Source: JAJFUE01 sp041687335 (GTDB taxonomy: Bacteria > Sumerlaeota > Sumerlaeia > MVZB01). From it: DNA of 64,000 nucleotides. Position 1 is the first letter of the stretch; each line of letters begins with the position of its first letter. A program made the position numbers and the translations under genes. Shown piece by piece: positions 16,023 through 24,865 of this stretch. The notes beneath the pieces are model-generated. The model had not been told where the DNA came from. It did not search any database and was given only the letters and a program-made list of their open reading frames with translations. Where the stretch lies: positions 45,352-109,351 of the forward strand of contig JAWLCE010000013.1 of assembly GCA_041687335.1 (NCBI GenBank). The letters are read 5' to 3'.

Positions 16023-16052
16023 GTTACTTACCGGAAGAATCCGCAAACTGTC
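16023..16052 (-). promoter_or_regulatory. Phage 30-bp promoter element, copy b (head operon)
   Basis: Minus strand: GACAGTTT, 12 bases, GGTAAGTAAC. It lies 64 bp upstream of the start of the methylase-protease-scaffold gene and immediately behind the plus-strand island that begins at about 16.07 kb. Confidence 0.82.
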
Positions 16053-16166
16053 GGATCGCGAGTCAGTTTTTCCGTGGGAGACTGTAGGAACAGCACCTGC
16101 GGCACCGATCGGCACTGATGCAGGGGCGGGGCGAACGAAAAAGAGCGCCACATCCGATAAAAATGC

Positions 16167-16195
16167 TTGACAACTGCGGGGGGGGGTAGTCTATG
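16167..16195 (+). promoter_or_regulatory. Candidate sigma-70 promoter with a G9 spacer tract
   Basis: A perfect -35 TTGACA (16167-16172) is followed after 17 bp by TCTATG (16190-16195), a weak -10. The spacer holds nine consecutive G residues (16178-16186). It points into the plus-strand island. Between here and 16420 no gene start is recognisable. Change in tract length would alter the -35/-10 distance. Confidence 0.4.
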
Positions 16196-16420
16196 GAACG
16201 AGTTAACTGGCTAGTTGTCGGCCTTTTCAGCCAAGAATCAGCAGTTTGTGAGGGGCAAGCGCCAGGCGGGTCGTGTCCGGCAGGAAAGCTTACTCCTGCT
16301 GTCGGCTGTTGAAACTCGCGTGTCCTGGGTCTGGTTCATGGGGCGAAGCATTCTGAACAAACTGATACCGCCTTCTGCGTCACATGTTGATGCTGTGGAT
16401 ACTCCTGCCTACGCGGAGGC

Positions 16421-16684
16421 TTGGCCAGAATCAGTCCCGCGCGCGAAGGCGAAGGCTGGATTTTCCTCGACTGGAGAGAGCCGGTCGACGGCGGCGCGGT
16501 CGCGGCCTACAAAATCCAACGCCGCGAGAGCCCCGAAGGCCCGTGGGCCGATGTCGGCATGGCCGTTGAAAGCGAAATCACCCTGTCGTCGCAAGAGCGC
16601 GGCAAGGAATGGGAATACCGCTTCCTCGCCGTCAACAAAGCCGGCGAAGGCGAACCGAGCAACACCGTCATGGCGGTGCTGTGA
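16421..16684 (+). pseudogene. Truncated fibronectin type III domain gene (copy 1)
   Basis: 87 codons encoding only the C-terminal part of a fibronectin type III protein: EGEGWIFLDWREPVDGGAVA, then KEWEYRFLAVNKAGEGEP, ending NTVMAVL. Full-length relatives, as I recall them, are around 200 residues with an N-terminal helical region that is absent here. The only start is a TTG, with a stop 11 codons upstream. A closely similar copy is at 37740-38009, with almost identical DNA over the last 90 bp. Each copy forms the upstream end of a plus-strand island. Confidence 0.75.
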
Positions 16685-16708
16685 CCCATGAATCATGGAG
16701 ATAAGCCA

Positions 16709-17860
16709 ATGCTGTCACGCATCAGAATCGCAATTGCTTTGGGATGCTGCATTCTCTATTGCCTCTCGTCATATGCCTTGCCTCCTGAAGTCCTGAGCCA
16801 GGTGAAGAAGACGAATCCTCTTGTAATCACTGATACGAACAGGGATGACATCTGGAAGCTGCGACCAGGCCCGAAGCAATTAATGAGCGAATATGTCATA
16901 TTAAATACATCGTTCGATAAACTTGAATCCGAGATGGTCGAAGTGTTGCGCGAGTACGTGCGTAACGGTAGAGGAATATTGATCTCGGCACCATTGTCTG
17001 GAAATAGAGTATTTCCTGAGATTGAATTCACGGGGCGGAACTATAAAACAGAAGAAACAAAGAGTCATACCTGCGATAGCGATGCAAAAGAATCTTGGAT
17101 GCGGAGCGGCCAGAGGAAATCCTATACCGTGTATGAGCCCCTGGGGTCTGCCAACAGGCATCCGTTAAATACCGCCATCAAAATAGTAGTCGTGTTTGAT
17201 TCATACGCCGGGAAAGACCTTCACAATACAGTCGGATGGTACTATTGGGGTCCTTGGGATTTCTCCATCGAGAATAACCCTTCGGCCTTGCCAATACTGT
17301 TGCGTGAACGGAAAGGGGAAAATGTATGCTGTGCGGCAGCCTACAACTTCGGTGCCGGAAGAATACTTCTCATATCGGGCGAGATTGTGAATTTCCCATT
17401 GATCCAGAATAAGTATTCTGAGCATTTGTTTGACACTGAGAGATTCGCGGTTAACGTGGATCAATGGCTTGCTGGATTCCGCATTCCAGGATCAGCTTCA
17501 GGTGGCATAGATTCAGGCATCAACAAGGAGAAAACTCAGTACGATTCAGTAGTACTGAAAAATGGAGACAACATTTCGGGCCAAATCCAAAATGAGAGCC
17601 TAGAGATTAAGACATCCTATGCCAGCGTCTCTTTTCGTGTGAATGAAATATCGAAAATTACGGTTGAGGGAGGCGGTTCGAATACAGATGTGATAATTCT
17701 ATCAAACGGCGATAGGCTTTCGGGAATGCTCCAAACACCGCTGATCAAGATCCTGATTCCTTCTGGCACAACCTTGGATATCGAGAAAGACAAGATCAAG
17801 GACTTGCTTGTCGTGCCTCGCTCTGGTTCCACAAACGGCGGCAATCCGGAGACGAAATAA
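16709..17860 (+). CDS. Secreted protein with C-terminal NGD-type repeat domain
   Basis: 383 residues from the ATG at 16709, favoured by GGAGAT upstream over the in-frame ATG at 16688. It has a clear signal peptide (RIRIAIALGCCILYCLSSYA). The central region contains YVRNGRGILISAPLSGNRVF and later NFGAGRILLISGEIVNFP, resembling a glutamine-amidotransferase-like/ThuA-type fold; this is only suggestive. The C-terminus has two repeats of the form DSVVLKNGDNISG / DVIILSNGDRLSG with beta strands between, a motif common in exported proteins of planctomycete-type bacteria. Lower GC than phage genes. It is likely to act in the periplasm or envelope. Confidence 0.65.
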   Translation: MLSRIRIAIALGCCILYCLSSYALPPEVLSQVKKTNPLVITDTNRDDIWKLRPGPKQLMSEYVILNTSFDKLESEMVEVLREYVRNGRGILISAPLSGNRVFPEIEFTGRNYKTEETKSHTCDSDAKESWMRSGQRKSYTVYEPLGSANRHPLNTAIKIVVVFDSYAGKDLHNTVGWYYWGPWDFSIENNPSALPILLRERKGENVCCAAAYNFGAGRILLISGEIVNFPLIQNKYSEHLFDTERFAVNVDQWLAGFRIPGSASGGIDSGINKEKTQYDSVVLKNGDNISGQIQNESLEIKTSYASVSFRVNEISKITVEGGGSNTDVIILSNGDRLSGMLQTPLIKILIPSGTTLDIEKDKIKDLLVVPRSGSTNGGNPETK

Positions 17861-17877
17861 CGAAAGGAGAAGGGAAA

Positions 17878-18078
17878 ATGGCAAAGATCGGCGAAAACAG
17901 CGACTTCAAGAGCGGCTCGAAGGACAACATCTTTCGGGACATCGAGAACACGCCCCTTCAAGAGCGGTTCAAGGTCGATCAGAACGGCAACCTCGGCTAT
18001 CGCGTGGATATTCACGGCGTCGGCCACAAGAAAGTCGGCGGCCACTTGACACCGGACGATCTTGGCAAGACCAAATAG
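17878..18078 (+). CDS. Small hydrophilic protein of unknown function
   Basis: 66 residues with a strong ribosome site (AAAGGAGAAGGG) 17 bp after the secreted-protein gene, so probably in the same operon. Contains YRVDIHGVGHKKVGGHLTPD. No signal or membrane segment, and no family recognised. Confidence 0.6.
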   Translation: MAKIGENSDFKSGSKDNIFRDIENTPLQERFKVDQNGNLGYRVDIHGVGHKKVGGHLTPDDLGKTK

Positions 18079-18102
18079 CGCCGGCACTGGGGGATAGGCA
18101 AT

Positions 18103-18285
18103 ATGCGATACTTCATCATTCTTGCAATCTCCATTGCATTGCCCATCTGGATAAACGCCGTTACTTCCCCCACGTTCTGGGCGTCGATTCCTGTGGGAAA
18201 TAAGTATGTTGGAATGGTGAAGGTCGGTCTTGGCGTCGGAACATTCATTGTCCTCTCTGTATTGACATCAAGCAAAAAGGACTGA
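18103..18285 (+). CDS. Small two-helix membrane protein
   Basis: 60 residues with two predicted membrane helices (IILAISIALPIWINAV and MVKVGLGVGTFIVLSVL) and a short basic C-terminus. It lies 24 bp after the preceding gene and 1 bp before the next membrane-protein gene. Unknown function; it could be a subunit of a small membrane complex with its neighbours. Confidence 0.55.
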   Translation: MRYFIILAISIALPIWINAVTSPTFWASIPVGNKYVGMVKVGLGVGTFIVLSVLTSSKKD

Positions 18286-18286
18286 T

Positions 18287-18946
18287 GTGCCGATGTCTGC
18301 GTTCTTGCTGAGCATCGTCCGCATCGGCATTTTTGCCAGTTGCTTTATGTTTGTCGGGTTTCTCTTCAATGACCTGCTTCACCTTTACCGGTTTCAGAAA
18401 GTCGGATGGTCTCAGGTCACGGGGCTTTGGGGGCAGCATCAATCCATTCGGCTGTCGTTCCTGCTTTGCCTTTGGGTGCTTGTGCCCTTGGTTATGAGCA
18501 AGTTCTTCGTCTCGGCCATGCGCTCGTGGCTTCCCGCCGTCATTCTGTTCCCGCTAATTCTCTTGGTGGCAAGTCAAGCGCCTGGGCGAAGCGTGCTCAA
18601 ACTCATCTTCGACGTGCTTCTCATCGGGATGTTCCTCGGCTGGCTGCTCATCGATGCGTCTTACAGCAAGTTCCTCGTCTCCCCGCCCTCGGAGAAAGCC
18701 TTTCCGTTCGTCATCTCGGAACTGACGATGATCTTTCAGACCAGCCTTGCCATGCTGACGTTCGTCATCGCGACGTTCGGGTTCAGCTTCGCGCCGACCT
18801 ACATCGAGAAATACTATACGCAGAATATCGGCCAACCGACGGTGTGGTGGTTCGCCGTCTTGACGATGTATCTGACCGTCGGCGTTCTGGCCTTCATCTG
18901 CCTTTACCCGTGGCTTATCGCCGTGAGTCTGCGATCAAAGTTGTGA
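18287..18946 (+). CDS. Multi-pass membrane protein of unknown function
   Basis: 219 residues with about five or six hydrophobic helices, including IVRIGIFASCFMFVGFLF, LVPLVMSKFFV, VILFPLILLVA and WWFAVLTMYLTVGVLAFICL. The GTG start at 18287 is 5 nt after AAGGA and directly follows the previous stop; an ATG at 18293 is the alternative. No family recognised. Gene spacing of 1 bp indicates an operon with the small membrane protein. Confidence 0.6.
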   Translation: MPMSAFLLSIVRIGIFASCFMFVGFLFNDLLHLYRFQKVGWSQVTGLWGQHQSIRLSFLLCLWVLVPLVMSKFFVSAMRSWLPAVILFPLILLVASQAPGRSVLKLIFDVLLIGMFLGWLLIDASYSKFLVSPPSEKAFPFVISELTMIFQTSLAMLTFVIATFGFSFAPTYIEKYYTQNIGQPTVWWFAVLTMYLTVGVLAFICLYPWLIAVSLRSKL

Positions 18947-18948
18947 GC

Positions 18949-19440
18949 ATGCGAGATATGCGACTTCAGGATTTGCTCATCTCGTGGCAAGCAATGAAGA
19001 TGACGCTCGCCGTCATTCCGGGTATCTGTCTTGTCGTGTGGGCTGGCTCCGTGGGCTGGTCGGGAAAACGGGCAAACCTTCGCGACCTGTGGACTATCTG
19101 GCGTGAGACGGACAAGGCGAAGCACGAAGGCTTGAAAGAATTCGCCCGCACCTTCGTTCCGGTCTTTCCTCTGTTTGGCTACCTGCTCCTGCTCATCATT
19201 CTTTTTATCATTCCTGCCGATACGCTCCTGCTTCTGGTCGTCAACCTGTGCGCCATGCCCGCCGCTGTCATGTCGTATCGGGAGGGGCGACGGGTGCGGC
19301 ATTGGCGGAATAGCTCTACCGACTACCATCAATTCGATCTGCCGTGGCCGGCGCTTCTCAGAGTCTTGGGATTATGGCTTATCGTGTCCATTGTCGTTCT
19401 GATGGTCCTTCGGGTGATGGGTGTCTGGCATTCGGCATAG
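18949..19440 (+). CDS. Membrane protein of unknown function
   Basis: 163 residues with about four hydrophobic helices (MTLAVIPGICLVVWAGSVG, FPLFGYLLLLIILFIIP, TLLLLVVNLCAMPAAV, VLGLWLIVSIVVLMVL). The ATG at 18949 is 2 bp after the previous stop. A GTG at 18943 overlapping that stop is an alternative. A cytoplasmic charged loop (WRETDKAKHEGLKEF) separates helices 1 and 2. Last gene of the island; it converges on the minus-strand gene ending at 19447. Confidence 0.6.
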   Translation: MRDMRLQDLLISWQAMKMTLAVIPGICLVVWAGSVGWSGKRANLRDLWTIWRETDKAKHEGLKEFARTFVPVFPLFGYLLLLIILFIIPADTLLLLVVNLCAMPAAVMSYREGRRVRHWRNSSTDYHQFDLPWPALLRVLGLWLIVSIVVLMVLRVMGVWHSA

Positions 19441-19446
19441 GTATCC

Positions 19447-19818
19447 TCATGTTGTTGGGCTGCTTTTCCTGCGGATAGTGTCGAGAGTAGTCGGACCACA
19501 GACTTCGAGGCTGGCGAAACGTTCTGTTTCGGCGGGTTCCGTAAAGGCGCCATCGTAAGACGTGCGGGACTGGCGGTGGTATTCGAGGAAATCGTCGGGC
19601 AGGCTGGTTGCGTCGTTTTCGACCAGGCGGTTGATGACCCAGTCGGCTTCCTCCTTTCGAGCCAGGACCTCCGGATCGCGGCTGTCCAGATAGAACATCT
19701 CGATATCGAGTCCCGGTCCGGGTCCTTGCACCCAGACGCCGATCGGCTCGTAAGCGGGCTGCCCGTCATTGCCTTCGCGTAAAATCATGTCGATCATGTA
19801 GCGCAGCTTCATTCCCAT
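19447..19818 (-). CDS. Phage protein of unknown function downstream of the MuF operon
   Basis: 123 residues, acidic, with no membrane segment. It includes IGVWVQGPGPGLDIEMFYLD. It overlaps the upstream gene by 10 bp, so it is the terminal gene of the portal/MuF transcription unit. No family recognised. It could be a small partner of the MuF polyprotein. Confidence 0.5.
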   Translation of the reverse strand: MGMKLRYMIDMILREGNDGQPAYEPIGVWVQGPGPGLDIEMFYLDSRDPEVLARKEEADWVINRLVENDATSLPDDFLEYHRQSRTSYDGAFTEPAETERFASLEVCGPTTLDTIRRKSSPTT

Positions 19819-20294
19819 TCCTCCGCGATCCGCAGGTGCTCGGTCATGAGCCGCTCGTCGATCCGGGCGAACATCTCGGCATTTTCAGCCTTGTAGGCCT
19901 GCCACTGTTTCCAGTCGGCGGCATAATCGGGCTCAGAGATCGGCTCGATCAGCTCGACGTGCATCCGCCGGCCCAGGTCGTCGGTCAGATCCACGATCAA
20001 CCAGCAGCCCTCCAGCCGATCACGCACGCGGACCTTCACGATCTTCACGGTGTGGGCATACTGCCAGCCGTTGTTGTAGCCGGCCGACTTCCAGAGCAGC
20101 CAGAAATCCGAGCCGGTATGCTCGCCCCTGGCGTCGAACTTGGGCGCCAGGCGCGTAACGATGAATGAATCGACCAGTTCCTCGAAGATACACTTGCCGT
20201 CCTCGCCGTAGAGCTCCATCCGGCTGCCGCGCTCGTTGAACAGCCTCAGCTCGGCCTGCAAACGCGCCTTTTCCTGCTCGATGAACTCCCGCAT
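19809..20294 (-). CDS. Phage protein of unknown function following the MuF polyprotein
   Basis: 161 residues. The ATG at 20294 has GAGGAG 6 nt upstream. It begins with a coiled-coil-like helix (REFIEQEKARLQAELRLFNE) and then a compact domain containing DSFIVTRLAPKFDARGEH and SDFWLLWKSAGYNNGW. It lies 11 bp after the 1,519-residue MuF-kinase polyprotein. If that polyprotein carries a toxin-like activity, this gene and the next are positional candidates for immunity or chaperone proteins, but nothing in the sequence proves that. Confidence 0.5.
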   Translation of the reverse strand: MREFIEQEKARLQAELRLFNERGSRMELYGEDGKCIFEELVDSFIVTRLAPKFDARGEHTGSDFWLLWKSAGYNNGWQYAHTVKIVKVRVRDRLEGCWLIVDLTDDLGRRMHVELIEPISEPDYAADWKQWQAYKAENAEMFARIDERLMTEHLRIAEEWE

Positions 20295-20305
20295 CATCCA
20301 CTCCT

Positions 20306-23300
20306 CTAAAGAACAACATCCTCGACCTTGCGACCGTCGGGCAGGACCGTGATGCCTCGACTCGTGAAACTCTTCAAGACCTTCTCGCGCTCCGTCCGGC
20401 TGCCCGTCACGATGTAATCGAGATTGTCGAGCAGCGTGACCGAGTGTTTGAAGATCGTCTCGTTGCTCGACCGCTGGGCAAAGCGCTTCCAATCGGCCGG
20501 CGTGCTGCCGCGCCGGCTCGCCACATAATCATCCGTCACCCGCCCGTAGGCGTCGTGGTCATAGCTGACCGCATCCATCCGGCGCAGCAGGCCCTTCTTG
20601 AAGAAAAGCCCGGTCTCCGGCGGTCGGCCGTTCGGCAGCAGCTTCTTGATTCGGGTGAAGAAGTAGCTCGCCCCGCCCGAGTCCATGTCCTCCGCCGGCG
20701 ACATGCCCCCGGGCGGCACACCGATCCGCATCTTCTCGATTGTACTGACCATCGTGCCATTATTCTCCAGCACCAGGTCGATGAAGGTGTCCATCCGAGC
20801 GCCACCCGTCAGGTCGTGATGGAGCGTGTATCCCTTCATCGTGCGCTCGAGCTCAGCCTCCGACAGGTCGAACCGGTATTGGTGCCGGTAGCCCCCCTTC
20901 AGCTTGCGGTCGAGAAAGCCCTGTTGATACTCCCCCTGCGGGTTGTAGCCGGGCTGCCGCGTGAGGTCCCGCACGCCAAGCCGCGACTGCCAGTAATCAC
21001 GCAGCGTCTGGACCCGCTCGCTGACCGAAGCATCGCGCGCCTCCAGCCCCTTGAGCAGCTTCTGATAATCGTCGCTCTTGTCTGCCTTGGCCACATAAGC
21101 CATCTTGCGCAAATACATCCACTCGGCATGCTCGGGCAGCGCCGCCGCGGCGTTGACTCCCAGGCCCTCCAGCCGATCCATCGCCTTGGCTACGTCGTCG
21201 GCCGAGGCTCCCTTGGGGATCGTCACCTCCAACTCGCCCCGCTGGGCATAGTGATTCTCGCCTGACCACGGCCGGTAGCGCACCCGCGTCCCGTCCGGAT
21301 AAACCGCCGTGTATTGCTCGCCGTTCTTCATCCGCCGCCCGCGGAACATCTGGTCGTTGGACGCGCTGTCGTCCTGGACGGTGATGACGCCCTTGTCGAG
21401 CGTGCGCAGCGTGTTCTCCACGCCCCCCTTGCGGACCTTGAACTCGGCCTCGGCCTTCTTCTGCGCGGCCTCCTGCTTGCGCAGGTATTGGGTCAGGTCG
21501 CCCTCGGTGCGCCGGCGCGCGGTGTGCGACTTCTCGATTTCCTCCAGCCAGGCCAGATACCCCTTGGCCATCTCGCGCACCTCAGGGTCGCCGCTCTGGG
21601 CGAGGTCCTTCAGCGCCTTGCGGTGCTTGACCGCCTTCTCGATTGAGCCGGCATTGTATTGCCCGTCCTGCTGGTGGTGATTGATCGTCTTGACCGCCCC
21701 CAGAATGTCTGAGTAAAAGCCATCCTCCTCGAGCGGCTGGCCGACCCGCTGCACCGCGCCGGTCAGGTCCCCTTTGCGCAGGCCGGCAAGCAGCTTGGCG
21801 TCGGCCTCGGGACGCAGCTTGAGCTTCACGACCGTGCGCTGCTGGCCCTGATGCCACTCGGTGAACACCAGCGCGTTCTGGTCCTCGATGTCGTCCAAAT
21901 CGATCGGCAGCGTCTTACCCTGCCAACCGAGCGCCTCGGCCTCGCGCAGCATTGCCTCGTCTTCGAGGCTGAACCGCTTGTCCTTGCCGCGCGCCGGCAG
22001 CTTGCCAAACTGAAACTTCGGGTCCTGCAGAACGTCGCGGTAGTAGCCCTCGAAGTCGCGCCGAAGGTTGTGTTTGCGCTCCAGTGCCTGGTCACAGAAG
22101 TGGCGGATCTTGGTCTGGTCGCCGCCAAAGCGTCCCTCCGCATAAGGCCGCAGCAGGCTCAGGTAGTCCTGGTCCGAGACCTTCTCGACCTCCTCGATCG
22201 CCCGCAACGTCGACGATGGATCGAACTTGACCCGCCCCTCCCTGGCCGCACGGAAGACGGTGTTGTAATAAGGCTCCTGCTCGCCGCAGACCCGGTTGGG
22301 GTGGTAGTCGAGCGCCAGCCGGTCTTCGCCCAGGAACTTGAACGCCTGCCCCTTGTCGATGCCGTAAACATGGCCGTCACGCGCTCGGATGAACTGCTTG
22401 GAGTGGCCGTCATGGTTAGCCACAAGCCAGTCCAGCACGTGTTCGCGCTGGATCTGCTCGAGCTCGCTGGCCGTCAGGTTCTCGGGCAGGGTGCTACGGA
22501 AATCGAAGTCATCCTTAAGGTCTGTCCGCCACTTCTGGATCGATCCGACCCGGCCATTGAGGCGGATCGTCCGCACCTCGATCGCCTCGGGATCAATCAG
22601 CCGCCCGATCCGGTAAGCGGCCTCCTCACCGTGAGCGATGAACTCATCCGACTTCTTCCCGATCGGCTTGAACAGCCACTTGGCGCCGTCTTCGTCGGTC
22701 CAGAACTCCTTCTCATGCGCCCCGCCCACCTCAGCCTTGCCGGCCAGCCTGAACTTGGACGGCTGCCCCTTCTCGCGCCACGCCGCATCGACCGCATCAA
22801 ACTCGGCCCCCTTCTTGACCGCCGGCTGCTGCGCGGGCGGCGTCTTCGGCTCCGGCTTGGCGGGTTTGGCCGGCTTTGCTAGCTTCTCGGGCGTCGGCTC
22901 GGGCGCGGCTCCCTTCTTCGCCCCCTTCTTGTATTTCTCCTGATGCGCCTTGTGGCCGGCATCGAGCTTGGCCTGAACCGCCGCCACCTTCGCCGGATCG
23001 CTCTCGCTGAAAAGCGCGATGAAGTCCTCCTTGCCGCCCCATTGCCAGTGCGAGACCTTCGCCTCCTTGGCCAGCTTCTTGAGGTCCGACGCCTTCATCT
23101 CGCCCAGCTGGTCGGCGAAGAGCTTCTTTTTTACCGCCAGCGTGTCGGCGAACCCGCCCAGCTCATCCTTCGAGACCAGCCCGCCCTCCGCGAACGACTG
23201 CTCGGCCTTCTTGACCGACGACAGGAACTGCTGGAAGTCTGCCGGATTGGCCGGCACGATCACCTCGGTCACGCTCTCCTGGATCTTGACCTTGGCCTTC

Positions 23301-24865
23301 TTCGCCGCCTCCTGCTGCGCTTCCTGCGCGACATTCTGGGCCATCTGCTGGCCGGCCTTCTTTTCGAGCGCCTGGACCAGTTGCTGCTTGTTCTTGAGCA
23401 CACCGATGCCGTGTTTGGCCTTGGCCGCGGCCAGCTCTTTGCCGCTCAGGCCGCTGTGATTTACCCCCGGCTCAATCTTGTCCAGCAGCTCGATCGTGTC
23501 CTGCTTGGTCATGTTGAGCGAAAGGCCCTCGGCCTTGGCCATCTCCTTGAGCTGGCTGACCGGCATGGCGCCCAAGTCGGGCAGCGGTCCCGTGGCGGCC
23601 ACCTGCTGAGCGGCCAGCTTTGCCTGTTGCAGCGCGGCCTGTTTCTGCGCCAGTAGGTCAATCAGCTCCTGCTTGCTGCGCAGCGCGCCGATCTTGTGCT
23701 GCTTGAGCTTGGCTTCGAGCGCCGCCCCGGCCAGGCCCGAGTGGTCAATTCCCGGCTCAACCTGGTCGAGCAGCGCAAGGTGTTCGGCCTTGGTCCGCGC
23801 CACCGAGACCCCGTTCTGCTTGGCCAGTTTCTTGACCTGCGCCGCCGTCAGCTGTTCCAGGTCGGCGGGCGTCCCCTTCTCAAAGGCCGTCTTGAGCGTG
23901 GCGGCTTCCTGCGCCTCGGCGTCGGCCATGCTTTCGAGCACATGCGGCGGCAGGAGGCAGGCGTCCGGGGCCTCGGCCGACTCCGCCGCCTGTGCTGACA
24001 TCGCCCCGCTGCCGCAGATGTTCAGCGGCCGGGCGATCATGTTGGAACAGCGGCAATGAGGGTGCGCGGGTTGCTGGGGGAACTTGTCGATCGGAAAGGT
24101 CTTACCGTCGAGCCCACCGCAGACCGGGCACATCCGCTCGTCTTCCATTGCCAGCCATTCGAGCCGCTGGACGCCGACCTTGCCATGGAACTTCATCCGC
24201 CCCATGTTGTGCGCGCGCAGCACCTCGGTCCGGGCGATCATCTCCATGCGGTATTGCGCCTTGCTGAAGACGCGCGTGCCGGCCTGCCGGAAGGAATCCT
24301 TGTCGACGATGACCTCGCCCAGGTCGCGCACGATGTCGCCCGCGCCCTTGCCCGTGGTGATGCCCGAGAGGATCGTGCGCTTGATGCCATCGGCCAATTC
24401 GCGGTGCACGTCGCCGGCCAGCGTCAGGTTGTATTGGGTCATGAAGTCGAGCGCGTCGGTATCGACGATCTGGAAGACCTTGGTCGCCAGCTTGTCGATG
24501 CCCCCGGGCTTGAGATCGGCATAAAAGGGGAGCGCCGCGCCGGCCAACTCGCCGATCCCGTCGGCAATGCCGTGCTGGAAGGATTCCTTCGTGCTCCGGC
24601 GGAAGGCCAGCGTCTGCTCGCGCCTCAGGCGTTTCATCGCCTCGTCGATCTCGCCCTGCAGCTTTTCGAGCCCCTTAAGCGCCGCCAGCTTGTTCTCGGG
24701 CAGCGAGGCCGGGTCGCCATAATGCCGCAGGCTCGCCTTGACCTCGCCCTCAGCCTGCTTGAGCGCGCGGGTCAGTTCGGCGACCATCTGATCGCTGTAG
24801 CGATCCCGCGCCTTGAGGCTCCGGAGCGTCGCCGCCTGGATGCGCGCCTTGAGGTCGGACGGCAT
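20306..24865 (-). CDS. MuF minor head protein fused to a kinase-like domain and large C-terminal region
   Basis: 1,519 residues; the ATG at 24865 overlaps the portal stop (TGATG) with GGGAG 8 nt upstream. Residues 85-280 are the Mu gpF-type head morphogenesis domain, including the CPVCGGLDGKTFP and HPHCRC cysteine motif (about 247-273). Residues 335-410, 430-505 and 585-620 carry SAP/Rho-N-like helical repeats (VKKLAKQNGVSVARTK; LKEMAKAEGLSLNMTK). After a Pro/Lys linker, residues 705-930 resemble a HipA/PI4K-like phosphotransferase: WLFKP lysine at about 733, NHDGHSKQ at about 817-824, YGIDKG at about 834-839. The last 550 residues contain a conserved-looking segment ending SSNETIFK. MuF proteins with effector domains are known; this domain combination is unusual. 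Confidence 0.75.
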   Translation of the reverse strand: MPSDLKARIQAATLRSLKARDRYSDQMVAELTRALKQAEGEVKASLRHYGDPASLPENKLAALKGLEKLQGEIDEAMKRLRREQTLAFRRSTKESFQHGIADGIGELAGAALPFYADLKPGGIDKLATKVFQIVDTDALDFMTQYNLTLAGDVHRELADGIKRTILSGITTGKGAGDIVRDLGEVIVDKDSFRQAGTRVFSKAQYRMEMIARTEVLRAHNMGRMKFHGKVGVQRLEWLAMEDERMCPVCGGLDGKTFPIDKFPQQPAHPHCRCSNMIARPLNICGSGAMSAQAAESAEAPDACLLPPHVLESMADAEAQEAATLKTAFEKGTPADLEQLTAAQVKKLAKQNGVSVARTKAEHLALLDQVEPGIDHSGLAGAALEAKLKQHKIGALRSKQELIDLLAQKQAALQQAKLAAQQVAATGPLPDLGAMPVSQLKEMAKAEGLSLNMTKQDTIELLDKIEPGVNHSGLSGKELAAAKAKHGIGVLKNKQQLVQALEKKAGQQMAQNVAQEAQQEAAKKAKVKIQESVTEVIVPANPADFQQFLSSVKKAEQSFAEGGLVSKDELGGFADTLAVKKKLFADQLGEMKASDLKKLAKEAKVSHWQWGGKEDFIALFSESDPAKVAAVQAKLDAGHKAHQEKYKKGAKKGAAPEPTPEKLAKPAKPAKPEPKTPPAQQPAVKKGAEFDAVDAAWREKGQPSKFRLAGKAEVGGAHEKEFWTDEDGAKWLFKPIGKKSDEFIAHGEEAAYRIGRLIDPEAIEVRTIRLNGRVGSIQKWRTDLKDDFDFRSTLPENLTASELEQIQREHVLDWLVANHDGHSKQFIRARDGHVYGIDKGQAFKFLGEDRLALDYHPNRVCGEQEPYYNTVFRAAREGRVKFDPSSTLRAIEEVEKVSDQDYLSLLRPYAEGRFGGDQTKIRHFCDQALERKHNLRRDFEGYYRDVLQDPKFQFGKLPARGKDKRFSLEDEAMLREAEALGWQGKTLPIDLDDIEDQNALVFTEWHQGQQRTVVKLKLRPEADAKLLAGLRKGDLTGAVQRVGQPLEEDGFYSDILGAVKTINHHQQDGQYNAGSIEKAVKHRKALKDLAQSGDPEVREMAKGYLAWLEEIEKSHTARRRTEGDLTQYLRKQEAAQKKAEAEFKVRKGGVENTLRTLDKGVITVQDDSASNDQMFRGRRMKNGEQYTAVYPDGTRVRYRPWSGENHYAQRGELEVTIPKGASADDVAKAMDRLEGLGVNAAAALPEHAEWMYLRKMAYVAKADKSDDYQKLLKGLEARDASVSERVQTLRDYWQSRLGVRDLTRQPGYNPQGEYQQGFLDRKLKGGYRHQYRFDLSEAELERTMKGYTLHHDLTGGARMDTFIDLVLENNGTMVSTIEKMRIGVPPGGMSPAEDMDSGGASYFFTRIKKLLPNGRPPETGLFFKKGLLRRMDAVSYDHDAYGRVTDDYVASRRGSTPADWKRFAQRSSNETIFKHSVTLLDNLDYIVTGSRTEREKVLKSFTSRGITVLPDGRKVEDVVL

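Noticed and set aside
16215..16691. 158-codon plus-strand frame overlapping the fibronectin fragment
   Set aside because: The residues are a frame-shadow of the fibronectin sequence. The true domain reads in the adjacent frame.
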